From positions 1 to 18,443 of the forward strand of contig DTYO01000262.1 of assembly GCA_012961845.1 (NCBI GenBank): 18,443 bases of DNA, written 5' to 3'. Position 1 is the stretch's first letter; the number at the start of each line of letters is the position of its first letter. Made by a program: the position numbers and the translations under genes. The stretch comes from Thermodesulfobacteriaceae bacterium (GTDB taxonomy: Bacteria; Desulfobacterota; Dissulfuribacteria; Dissulfuribacterales; UBA3076). Under the pieces are notes generated by a model. That model saw nothing but the letters and a program-made list of their open reading frames with translations. It was not told the DNA's origin and did not search any database. Below, piece by piece: positions 1 to 6,220 of the stretch.

Positions 1-45
1 CGTGTCTGCTGTTTGTCTTTATGACCTGTCAATCCGGTCATGTAC

Positions 46-112
46 TTCAACTGCTGAGCATTTCCGGCGGTTTTTAAAGCGCATTTTGGGGGAATCGGAA
101 AATGTGGCCTTA
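46..112 (+). repeat. Module A, copy 1 (dispersed intergenic repeat)
   Basis: This 67-base segment matches 10720-10786 without gaps, at about 55 of 67 positions by eye. Shared blocks include CATTTCCGGC and ATCGGAAAAT followed by TGGCCTTA. Here module A is separated from module B (374-433) by 261 bases that contain the element at 118-366. At the other locus A and B are one base apart. No reading frame is evident. Its role is unknown. Confidence 0.65.
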
Positions 113-117
113 AAGCA

Positions 118-366
118 GGATCATTCGTATCAAAAGCCAAGATAAATGAAAATTTATCGAAAATACAGTAAGTTATATAAATCATAACGGATCCAAAGCT
201 GTACCCAAAAATGCAAGGAATTCCACGAAAAAGTATTCGGCATTTGACGCTGAATGGGAGGCGCGATTTCAGCAAATCTGCTGCATTGTCAGGGGGTTGA
301 AGTGGTGAGGTAGGTCAGTGCTCCCTCCGCCTTGCATCTCCGGCAAACCCGCAAACCGAATAATCC
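118..366 (+). mobile_element. MITE-like element, copy 1 (249 bp, terminal inverted repeats)
   Basis: The segment begins GGATCATTCG and ends CGAATAATCC, a 10-base terminal inverted repeat with one mismatch. The whole length aligns with the reverse complement of 5276-5523 (248 bp). The best block is CGCGATTTCA plus the following 30 or so bases at 262-303, nearly identical to 5338-5379. A second block, GCAAACCGAATAATCC at 351-366, is exact in the other copy. It contains no plausible gene, which fits a non-autonomous miniature element moved by a transposase elsewhere. No clean target-site duplication was identified. It interrupts modules A and B, suggesting it inserted into an older repeat. Confidence 0.7.
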
Positions 367-373
367 AAGTAGA

Positions 374-433
374 GTGTATAATTCAGCGAAATTATTTCTA
401 AAATTATTTTATTTGGCGGTTGAAGTATATAAT
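374..433 (+). repeat. Module B, copy 1, A/T-rich with a -10-like end
   Basis: Sixty bases align without gaps to 10788-10847 at about 46 of 60 positions, including AAAATTATTTT. The right end is TATAAT (428-433) with a TTATTT 18 bases upstream (404-409). The same arrangement is kept in the other copy as TTATTT and CATAAT. The module therefore may carry a weak promoter towards the carboxylase operon. That role is inferred from position and hexamer similarity only. Confidence 0.6.
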
Positions 434-453
434 ATGGGTTTAATTAACACAAA

Positions 454-482
454 TTGACTGTATAATCAGAATCCTGTATAAG
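454..482 (+). promoter_or_regulatory. Sigma-70-type promoter of the carboxylase operon
   Basis: TTGACT (454-459) and TATAAG (477-482) are separated by exactly 17 bases and each matches five of six consensus positions. Transcription would start near 489. That makes a GTG start at 482 impossible from this promoter and favours ATG 503, or a nearly leaderless ATG 491. A second TATAAT lies at 461-466 and a third at 428-433, so additional start sites are possible. Confidence 0.5.
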
Positions 483-502
483 TGCGCCGAATGGAAAGTC
501 TT

Positions 503-1918
503 ATGGGCAGGGAAAGAGTACTGATAGCCAATCGAGGTGAAATCGCCATCCGCATAATGCAGGCATGTGAAGAGCTCGGCCTAGATTACGTGGTGGTTTA
601 TACGAGAGAAGACGAGGCCTCGCTGCACGTGCGCTTGGCAGCCGAAAAGCGGGACGGGGTAAAGCGTCACTACAGAATAGTCAGCTATAAGGATCCAAAT
701 GAGATATTTGCCGTGGCTGACCAGGCTCAGTGCACGGCAATCCATCCCGGATATGGTTTTTTCTCTGAAAACTTCCGCTTTGCCAGAAGGGCCGCCATGC
801 GGTCCAGGCCCCTGAAATTCATCGGTCCAAACTGGGAGATCATCCGGGATCTCGGTAGCAAGATCAATACCAAACGCCTTGCCAAGAAACTCAAAATACC
901 GGTTATCCCCGGTACGGACAGTCCTATTTACAACGAGATCGAAGCAGAAGAGATGGCCGAAGAGTTGTTTTACCTGCAGAAGGAACAGGGTGTTTCCCAT
1001 CCATCGATACTGGTCAAGGCTTCAGCAGGAGGCGGAGGGATGGGCATAGAAGAAGTCACCCATCTGGAGACCTTCCGAAGGATCTACCGGCGTATACAGA
1101 ATTACGCCAAAAGGACTTTTGGGGATGAAGGTGTACTTATAGAACAATGCCTTACGGATTATCACCATATCGAAGTGCAAATACTGGGTTCTCAACACAA
1201 AGAGGTGGTGCATTTCGGTACCAGAAATTGCACCATCCAGAGTACTGGGAGGCAGAAAAGGGTGGAAGTCGCGCCCGGCTTTGACAGGCAGGTGTGCGAC
1301 TATCCTTTTGATGCAGGCGCCGTGCTGGACAATATGGTGGAATATTCTGTCCGCATGGCCGGCCTGGTCAATTATGACAGTGCAGGGACATGGGAGTGGG
1401 TAGTCACTAGGGACGGGCAGCCGTATCTGCTGGAAGTGAATACACGGATCCAGGTAGAAAACGGTATCTCCGCCAGGATTGCCAGGATCGGCGGCAGCAG
1501 CGGATATCCCAACCTGATAAGGGAACAGATCCGCGTCGCCATGGGAGACAGGCTGGGATACAGCCAGAAGGATGTTACCTTTGCAGGTACCAGCATAGAA
1601 CTGAGAATAGTGGCAGAAAACACCGGTAGGGGGTTTACGCCGTGGTGCGGGACCATTACGCGGTTCGATTTTCCCGATGAACCATGGGCCACGGTTCATT
1701 CCCATGTACCTAGAGATGAACCATACAAGATTCCTACTGAATATGATCCCAATCTGGCCCTGGGCATTATCTGGGGACGGGATACCGACCAGGCCAAGGA
1801 ACGGGCGAGACAGTTTCTGAAGGGTACTGTTATAGAAGGGAAAGGGGCCCATGGAGAAGGTATCATAACAAATCTCGACTATCTCCACGAACGCATAGGG
1901 GAAATATTGAGGTTTTGA
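503..1918 (+). CDS. accC: Biotin carboxylase subunit of acetyl/acyl-CoA carboxylase
   Basis: This subunit uses ATP and bicarbonate to carboxylate the biotin on the carrier protein, the first half-reaction of a biotin-dependent carboxylase. From ATG 503 it is 471 aa, close to the family norm. It opens MGRERVLIANRGEIAIRI, as canonical AccC proteins do. In-frame GTG 482 and ATG 491 are possible but overlap the promoter. Visible motifs include HPGYGFFSEN, the glycine-rich ATP loop KASAGGGGMG, LLEVNTRIQVEN (the ATP/Mg and catalytic Glu region) and ELRIVAEN (the conserved Arg). It is divergent: the usual RDCSMQRRHQK region reads RNCTIQSTGRQKR, and QVEHP is QVENG. The carboxyltransferase gene follows after 52 bases and the carrier after that, so this is one operon. 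The class assignment is secure; acetyl-CoA as the substrate of the complex is an inference. Confidence 0.9.
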   Translation: MGRERVLIANRGEIAIRIMQACEELGLDYVVVYTREDEASLHVRLAAEKRDGVKRHYRIVSYKDPNEIFAVADQAQCTAIHPGYGFFSENFRFARRAAMRSRPLKFIGPNWEIIRDLGSKINTKRLAKKLKIPVIPGTDSPIYNEIEAEEMAEELFYLQKEQGVSHPSILVKASAGGGGMGIEEVTHLETFRRIYRRIQNYAKRTFGDEGVLIEQCLTDYHHIEVQILGSQHKEVVHFGTRNCTIQSTGRQKRVEVAPGFDRQVCDYPFDAGAVLDNMVEYSVRMAGLVNYDSAGTWEWVVTRDGQPYLLEVNTRIQVENGISARIARIGGSSGYPNLIREQIRVAMGDRLGYSQKDVTFAGTSIELRIVAENTGRGFTPWCGTITRFDFPDEPWATVHSHVPRDEPYKIPTEYDPNLALGIIWGRDTDQAKERARQFLKGTVIEGKGAHGEGIITNLDYLHERIGEILRF

Positions 1919-1970
1919 GACAGAGGCAACCCAAGGCCTGTAAAGCTGAAAATCTACGGATCAAACATAT

Positions 1971-4229
1971 ATGGCAGACAGCGGAAAATTACTGGGAAAT
2001 CTCGCTGACAGGATCTCATATCTCATAGATCTCAAGGGCGACAGCAGCTGGTCCGATCTGGATGAACTTCAGGATCATGTACAGAAGCTGCGTGATACGC
2101 AATACGAAATAGCCGAATCCGAGCTGTTTGAAAAGATCAACCGGGTCGAAGACAGGGTGTCTTTCCTTGAAGACAGGGCTGCAGAGCAGCTCAAACCCTC
2201 GGAAATAGTCAATATCGTTCGCAGCGTACACCGCTTTACCCTGATGGATATCCTGGAAAACTGCTATGATTCCTATACCGAACTGGGTGGAGACGGGGAC
2301 TGCAGTATTGATCCTGCAGTCGTGGTGGCCAGGGCTACTATTTCACGGAGGGTCAAAAAAAAGGTCTATAGCCATCAGATCATGGTGATAGGCCATGAAA
2401 AGGGTCAGGGGGAAGAGTACAGAAACGGGGGCTGCGCCCGTCCCTGGGGTAATGAAAAGGCTCTTCGCTACATGAGAGTGGCGGAAGTGGAAGGTATCCC
2501 GATTCACTTCTATGTATTTACGCCCGGGGCGTTTCCCATTGAGGATTCACCCGGAGCCGCCCAGCAGATTGCCCGCAACCTGTATGCCATGGCAGGCCTG
2601 GAAGTTCCGATGATTTCATTCATATCCGAGGGGGGATCAGGGGGAGCTGAGGCAATGGGCCTTTCCGACATAAGGCTCATGGCTTCAAAAGGCTACTATT
2701 CCGTAATATCGCCTGAAGGGGCTGCTGCCATAGAGGGTAAGATCAGGGAAGGCGAGAAGGTCCCGAAAGACCTCATCGATCACTGTGCAGCCCAGTTGAA
2801 GATGACGGCACAGGACAATCTGCTCCTTGGGACCATAGACAGGATCGTTGAAGAGCCTCCCTTAGGGGCCAGACGGGAAGACTACGCTTTTTTCCGGAGA
2901 CTGAGATATGAAATGATCCGGGCAACCGACGAAGTAGTGCTGAGGACCAAGAGCCTCAGGGCCTTTAGGGCCTATGCACTCAAGGGGCAGGCTGCGGAAG
3001 AGCACGATATCCCGGAAGATTTTGCCATGTTCATCGGCTGGGACCTTACCGATTTCGAAAAGGAGCGGCTTCTGGAGATCAGGTCCAGGAAATACAGGCA
3101 GATGGCCAGAGGCTTTTACCGTGAAGGCCGGAAAGGCCTGTTCAGTGGTATCGGAAGGGCCAGGGAACTTGCCAGCAAAGGGTATTACGAATTGCGGTAT
3201 GGTCTGCTCAGATCCCATCGCCGCAATGTCCGGAAGGTCCTTGACGAGGTTTCCAGCGAAGGATCGGTACTGCTGAGGAAGGTCGCCAAGCCGGTAAAGG
3301 CGCCGTATGAGTTTGTCTTTCCCAAACCTGAACGTCCGCCCAAGGTTCTGCGGTCTGAAATGGGGGATGACAGATCTATCTTTGCAGAGGAATGGGAGAC
3401 ATATGTAAGCCCTCTGGCCAACGAAGACCGGACAGTGACATGTCCCAATGCTTCAAGACATGGATGCCTGGATCTGTGGGCTCCGGATCTGTACGGTGAG
3501 TTCTCCGGGGTGTGTCCTACATGCGGTCACCACTTCCCTCTGGAATACCAGTGGTACCTGGAGAATCTGTTTGACAAGGGGTCGGTGCGTGAATTTAATC
3601 GACATCTTTCAGCAGCCAATCCACTGGGATTTGAAGGACTGGATTCTCGCCTGTCGCGGGATTTCAAGCGAACCGGCCGGAGGTCCAGCATCATAACATT
3701 TGATGCAAGGGTCAGGGGCATCAAAATAATAGTTGCCATGTTCTTCAGTAATTACAGGGGCGGTACCGTGGGGTGTGCTGAAGGGGAAAAGTTTGTACGG
3801 GCGTGTGACAAGGCCCGGATTACAAGGAGGCCTCTGCTTTCCTATATCCACACAACCGGAGGAATAAGGATCCAGGAGGGTACACTTGGCGTGGTACAGA
3901 TGCCCAAATGCACCCTGGTGGTGAGGGAATATATAAAGAGTGGAGGGCTCTATATAGTCGTTTACGACAACAATTCCTATGCTGGTCCTGTGGCCAGTTT
4001 CCTGGGGTGCTCCCCCTATCAGGTGGGCATCCGTTCATCCAGAATAGGTTTTGCAGGTCCGAGAGTCATCAGGGAAACTACCGGACAGGATGTGCCGCCG
4101 GATTATCACAGTGCCAAGAACGCCCTCAGAAGGGGCCATATTCAGGGAATATGGAACAGACGGGAATTCAGAAAGAACCTTTTCGATGCACTGATTCACA
4201 TGGGCGGCCGCAATCTATACTACAAGTAA
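1971..4229 (+). CDS. Fused acetyl/acyl-CoA carboxylase carboxyltransferase (alpha then beta)
   Basis: This 752-aa protein transfers the carboxyl group from carboxybiotin to acyl-CoA. Residues about 1-330 resemble AccA: a helical coiled start (about 30-75), then SEGGSGGAEAMG (219-230), the glycine-rich oxyanion-type loop. Residues about 330-485 are a charged helical linker that I do not recognise. Residues about 488-752 resemble AccD: a Cys cluster (C491, C499, C515, C518), then TTGGIRIQEG (628-637), then GFAGPRVI (693-700). The order AccA-AccD in one chain replaces the separate subunits of E. coli. The first Cys pair is spaced C-x7-C rather than C-x2-C, so the zinc ribbon is unusual. No clear ribosome binding site precedes ATG 1971. 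It lies between the biotin carboxylase and carrier genes. Function class is confident; substrate is inferred. Confidence 0.9.
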   Translation: MADSGKLLGNLADRISYLIDLKGDSSWSDLDELQDHVQKLRDTQYEIAESELFEKINRVEDRVSFLEDRAAEQLKPSEIVNIVRSVHRFTLMDILENCYDSYTELGGDGDCSIDPAVVVARATISRRVKKKVYSHQIMVIGHEKGQGEEYRNGGCARPWGNEKALRYMRVAEVEGIPIHFYVFTPGAFPIEDSPGAAQQIARNLYAMAGLEVPMISFISEGGSGGAEAMGLSDIRLMASKGYYSVISPEGAAAIEGKIREGEKVPKDLIDHCAAQLKMTAQDNLLLGTIDRIVEEPPLGARREDYAFFRRLRYEMIRATDEVVLRTKSLRAFRAYALKGQAAEEHDIPEDFAMFIGWDLTDFEKERLLEIRSRKYRQMARGFYREGRKGLFSGIGRARELASKGYYELRYGLLRSHRRNVRKVLDEVSSEGSVLLRKVAKPVKAPYEFVFPKPERPPKVLRSEMGDDRSIFAEEWETYVSPLANEDRTVTCPNASRHGCLDLWAPDLYGEFSGVCPTCGHHFPLEYQWYLENLFDKGSVREFNRHLSAANPLGFEGLDSRLSRDFKRTGRRSSIITFDARVRGIKIIVAMFFSNYRGGTVGCAEGEKFVRACDKARITRRPLLSYIHTTGGIRIQEGTLGVVQMPKCTLVVREYIKSGGLYIVVYDNNSYAGPVASFLGCSPYQVGIRSSRIGFAGPRVIRETTGQDVPPDYHSAKNALRRGHIQGIWNRREFRKNLFDALIHMGGRNLYYK

Positions 4230-4242
4230 ACAATAACAAATC

Positions 4243-4887
4243 ATGGATATCAACCTCAACGACCTGTTAAGAAGTTACCGCTCGCACCCATATGAAGACT
4301 ACCATGTGGAGACCCCCCACACCGGAATCATCTCTTTCCTTGTGGAAGAGGGGCAGGCCGTGAAAGGCCCCGGCGGCCAGTGGCTTCACAAGCCCGGCAC
4401 CACTCTGTTCACCATAGACAGAGAGAGAAACCAGAAGAGGGTGACAGCTGGCTGCAACGGTGTGGTAGCAGATATCAAGCTAAGCCTGGAAGGCAAGTTT
4501 GTGGAGGCTGGAGAGGCTGTCCTTTCCATTCGTCACAGACTTGACAGGGACGAGATAATAGATCGAATCCTCACTGAAGTGCTGTCCATCTTTTCCGCCC
4601 CGCAACGTGCAAGGTATTTTCTGGTACCAGAACTGGTGACGCGCCTCGAAAAGAAAGCCGGAGATGAGGTGCTCGTAGAAGACGATGACGAGGTCCTGAT
4701 CATGTCTCTGATGAAGAGAGATACCATGATCAGGTATCAGGGAGTTCCGGGAGTCATCTACAAGGTCTATTTCAATTCGGGAGACCTGGTGGAGCAGGGG
4801 GCGCCGCTTCTGGGCATATGCCCGACAGACAACCTGGAATATGTACACAAGGTTATTCAGAGGATCAGGACTGAGTGGAAAGATTGA
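4243..4887 (+). CDS. Biotin carrier protein with two biotinyl/lipoyl-like domains
   Basis: This 214-aa protein should carry biotin between the two upstream enzymes. The C-terminal half (about 125-192) has the hammerhead pattern: a strand, MSLMKR with K158 as the biotin acceptor (in place of the usual EAMKM), then GVIYKVYFNSGDLVEQGAPL. The N-terminal half (about 22-96) has a similar layout, with GIISFLVEEGQAV and GVVADIKLSLEGKFVEAG, but no Met-Lys motif, so it looks like a degenerate or regulatory copy. It lacks the long Ala/Pro-rich N-terminus of typical AccB. It starts 13 bases after the carboxyltransferase stop and no Shine-Dalgarno sequence is visible, which suggests translational coupling. 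The role as carrier is well supported by motif and operon; the fold of the first half is inferred. Confidence 0.82.
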   Translation: MDINLNDLLRSYRSHPYEDYHVETPHTGIISFLVEEGQAVKGPGGQWLHKPGTTLFTIDRERNQKRVTAGCNGVVADIKLSLEGKFVEAGEAVLSIRHRLDRDEIIDRILTEVLSIFSAPQRARYFLVPELVTRLEKKAGDEVLVEDDDEVLIMSLMKRDTMIRYQGVPGVIYKVYFNSGDLVEQGAPLLGICPTDNLEYVHKVIQRIRTEWKD

Positions 4888-4888
4888 G

Positions 4889-4914
4889 AGGCAGGATACT
4901 CTGCAGCCTTGCCT
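4889..4914. terminator. Possible weak hairpin between convergent genes
   Basis: AGGCAGG (4889-4895) can pair with CCTTGCCT (4907-4914) with one bulged base around an 11-base loop. It lies at the junction between the carrier gene and the convergent YHS gene. No T-run follows on either strand, so intrinsic terminator function is doubtful. Confidence 0.2.
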
Positions 4915-5192
4915 TATCCTCTGTTTTCTTCAAGGAATTTTCTTTTGCAGTCCTCACTGCAGAAATAATAGATCTTGTTTTTCCATGTCATTGAATGGGA
5001 TGTCTTCTTGGGGCAGTAGACGCCGCATACCGGGTCCTGTACCAGTTCGTCAGTGACCGGGGGAAGACTTCCTGTTTTTTTACTGCCCCTGGTTTCCGTC
5101 CTGCCGCCGGGCCTAGATCTTTTGCCTGACAGCCAGTTCTTGATCAGGTAATACAGGGCCAGAATAAGAAGAAGAAATAATAATAGTTTCAT
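4914..5192 (-). CDS. Small membrane-anchored YHS/TRASH-type metal-site protein
   Basis: The 92-aa product has one hydrophobic N-terminal segment (residues 2-18), then a basic, flexible stretch (about 22-42). A C-terminal Cys module follows: DPVCGVYC (53-60) and YYFCSEDCKRKF (75-86), with C56, C60, C78 and C82 as likely metal ligands. This matches the YHS/TRASH family seen in metal-handling proteins and in metal ATPases. The start ATG has AGGA six bases upstream. It faces the carboxylase operon and ends 26 bases from it. Two palindromes lie in its upstream region (5223-5255). The bound metal and partner cannot be told from sequence. It is probably a monotopic membrane protein with the Cys module in the cytoplasm, by the positive-inside rule. 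Confidence 0.75.
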   Translation of the reverse strand: MKLLLFLLLILALYYLIKNWLSGKRSRPGGRTETRGSKKTGSLPPVTDELVQDPVCGVYCPKKTSHSMTWKNKIYYFCSEDCKRKFLEENRG

Positions 5193-5222
5193 TTGCCATC
5201 CTGATGGCGGTTAAAGTTATAT

Positions 5223-5255
5223 GAAATCCTGGATTTCAATGTAACCCCGCGGGGT
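5223..5255. promoter_or_regulatory. Two adjacent palindromes upstream of the YHS gene
   Basis: GAAATCC-T-GGATTTC (5223-5237) is a perfect inverted repeat around one base. ACCCCGCGGGGT (5244-5255) is a perfect 12-base palindrome. Both sit 30-65 bases upstream of the YHS start codon, where an operator would lie. No T-run makes either a convincing terminator. Regulatory function is a guess from position. Confidence 0.3.
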
Positions 5256-5275
5256 GGTCAAAGCGGATTCAACCC

Positions 5276-5523
5276 GGATTATTCGGTTTGCGAGTTTACC
5301 CAAGATGTAAAGCGGAGGGGGCACAGACGTACTCTGGTACTTCAATCCCCTGACAATGCAGCAGATTTGGTGAAATCGCGAACCCCTTGCGCCTTCAAAT
5401 GCCTAACACTTTTTCGTTGAATTCGTCGCACCTTTTTGGTGCATTTCTTGATCCACCATATTTAAGATAACCTATTGTAATTTTATCAATTAGCATTTGT
5501 TTGGTTTTTGAAGCAAATAATCC
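5276..5523 (-). mobile_element. MITE-like element, copy 2 (248 bp), overlapping the folK 3' end
   Basis: Read on the minus strand, this aligns along its length with 118-366. The ends are GGATTATTCG (5276-5285) and CAAATAATCC (5514-5523), an inverted repeat with one mismatch that extends outwards by CCC/GGG to 13 bases (5273-5285 and 5514-5526). It contains a small hairpin, GCACCTTTTTGGTGC (5428-5442), which is only vaguely present in copy 1. It has no gene of its own. Its left end lies in the YHS upstream region and its right end forms the last ten codons and stop of folK. Confidence 0.7.
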
Positions 5524-6098
5524 GGGTGCAAGTCCTGCAATCGTCCGCTTTCTTCACAGGTCTCGCGATAAACCCGTACGGCAGGCTTGTTTCCCGGCAG
5601 GGCGTCCAGCATCTCAGAGACTGTTTTGCCCCATGGCTGCACCACCAGGGCCGGTGCGAGCTCGGCCCATGGAACCAGCACGAATCCCCTGTCGTGCAGT
5701 CGAGGATGAGGGACAGACAACAGATCCCTGGGAATTTCGTCCTCATCGCCCAGGGCCCATGTTACAATATCTTCCATAAACAAAAGATCAAGATCTATAG
5801 GCCTGTCATCACCTCTGGAACGATCGCGTCCGAGCATTTCCTCCACCTCCAGGAGATGTTCCACAAGATGTGCTGGTGAAAGGTCGGTATATATTTCAGC
5901 AACCGCGTTCAGAAACCAGGCTTCAGAATCCACGCCCACCGGTTCTGTTTCATAGAATCTTGAATGTCTTGCCACCTTGATCTCGGGATGAGCAGACAGG
6001 ATCTCAAGGGCCTTCAGGCTGTTTGAGAGCCTGTCACCAGTATTGCCGCCTAGGCCGATATAGGCACGTCTCCAATATGAGATTACGGGGTGGTGCAT
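5490..6098 (-). CDS. folK: 2-amino-4-hydroxy-6-hydroxymethyldihydropteridine pyrophosphokinase
   Basis: HPPK transfers pyrophosphate from ATP to 6-hydroxymethyl-7,8-dihydropterin in folate synthesis. The 202-aa protein starts its core at AYIGLGGNTGD (12-22). It has RFYETEPVG (47-55) and WFLNAVAEI (61-69). The HPPK signature is RGDDRPIDLDLLF (95-107), with the metal-binding Asp pair, followed by VPHPRLHDRGFVLVPWAEL (129-147). It is longer than the roughly 160-aa family norm. The last ten residues (193-202) and stop are encoded inside the repeat element at 5276-5523. No good ribosome binding site was seen before ATG 6098. It lies 122 bases downstream of dapL on the same strand and may be the last gene of that operon. 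The enzyme assignment is confident. Confidence 0.93.
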   Translation of the reverse strand: MHHPVISYWRRAYIGLGGNTGDRLSNSLKALEILSAHPEIKVARHSRFYETEPVGVDSEAWFLNAVAEIYTDLSPAHLVEHLLEVEEMLGRDRSRGDDRPIDLDLLFMEDIVTWALGDEDEIPRDLLSVPHPRLHDRGFVLVPWAELAPALVVQPWGKTVSEMLDALPGNKPAVRVYRETCEESGRLQDLHPDYLLQKPNKC

Positions 6099-6220
6099 CT
6101 ACTTTGTTGCCGGGCAGAAGTACAGGGAGTAAGCCAGCATACCCTGCGCCTTGTATCCGGATCATCCTGCAATCTCATATATCTGGTTCAGGATGCCGTG
6201 TGCATGCCAGCCGGAGCAGA

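Noticed and set aside
5204..5224. Fragment resembling the end of module B (TGGCGGTTAAAGTTATAT)
   Set aside because: Only about 15 of 20 bases match, with a shift in spacing, and it is not in the orientation expected from the neighbouring element.
5428..5442. GCACCTTTTTGGTGC hairpin as the folK terminator
   Set aside because: The stem is only five pairs, no T-run follows on the folK strand, and the feature is part of the repeat element.
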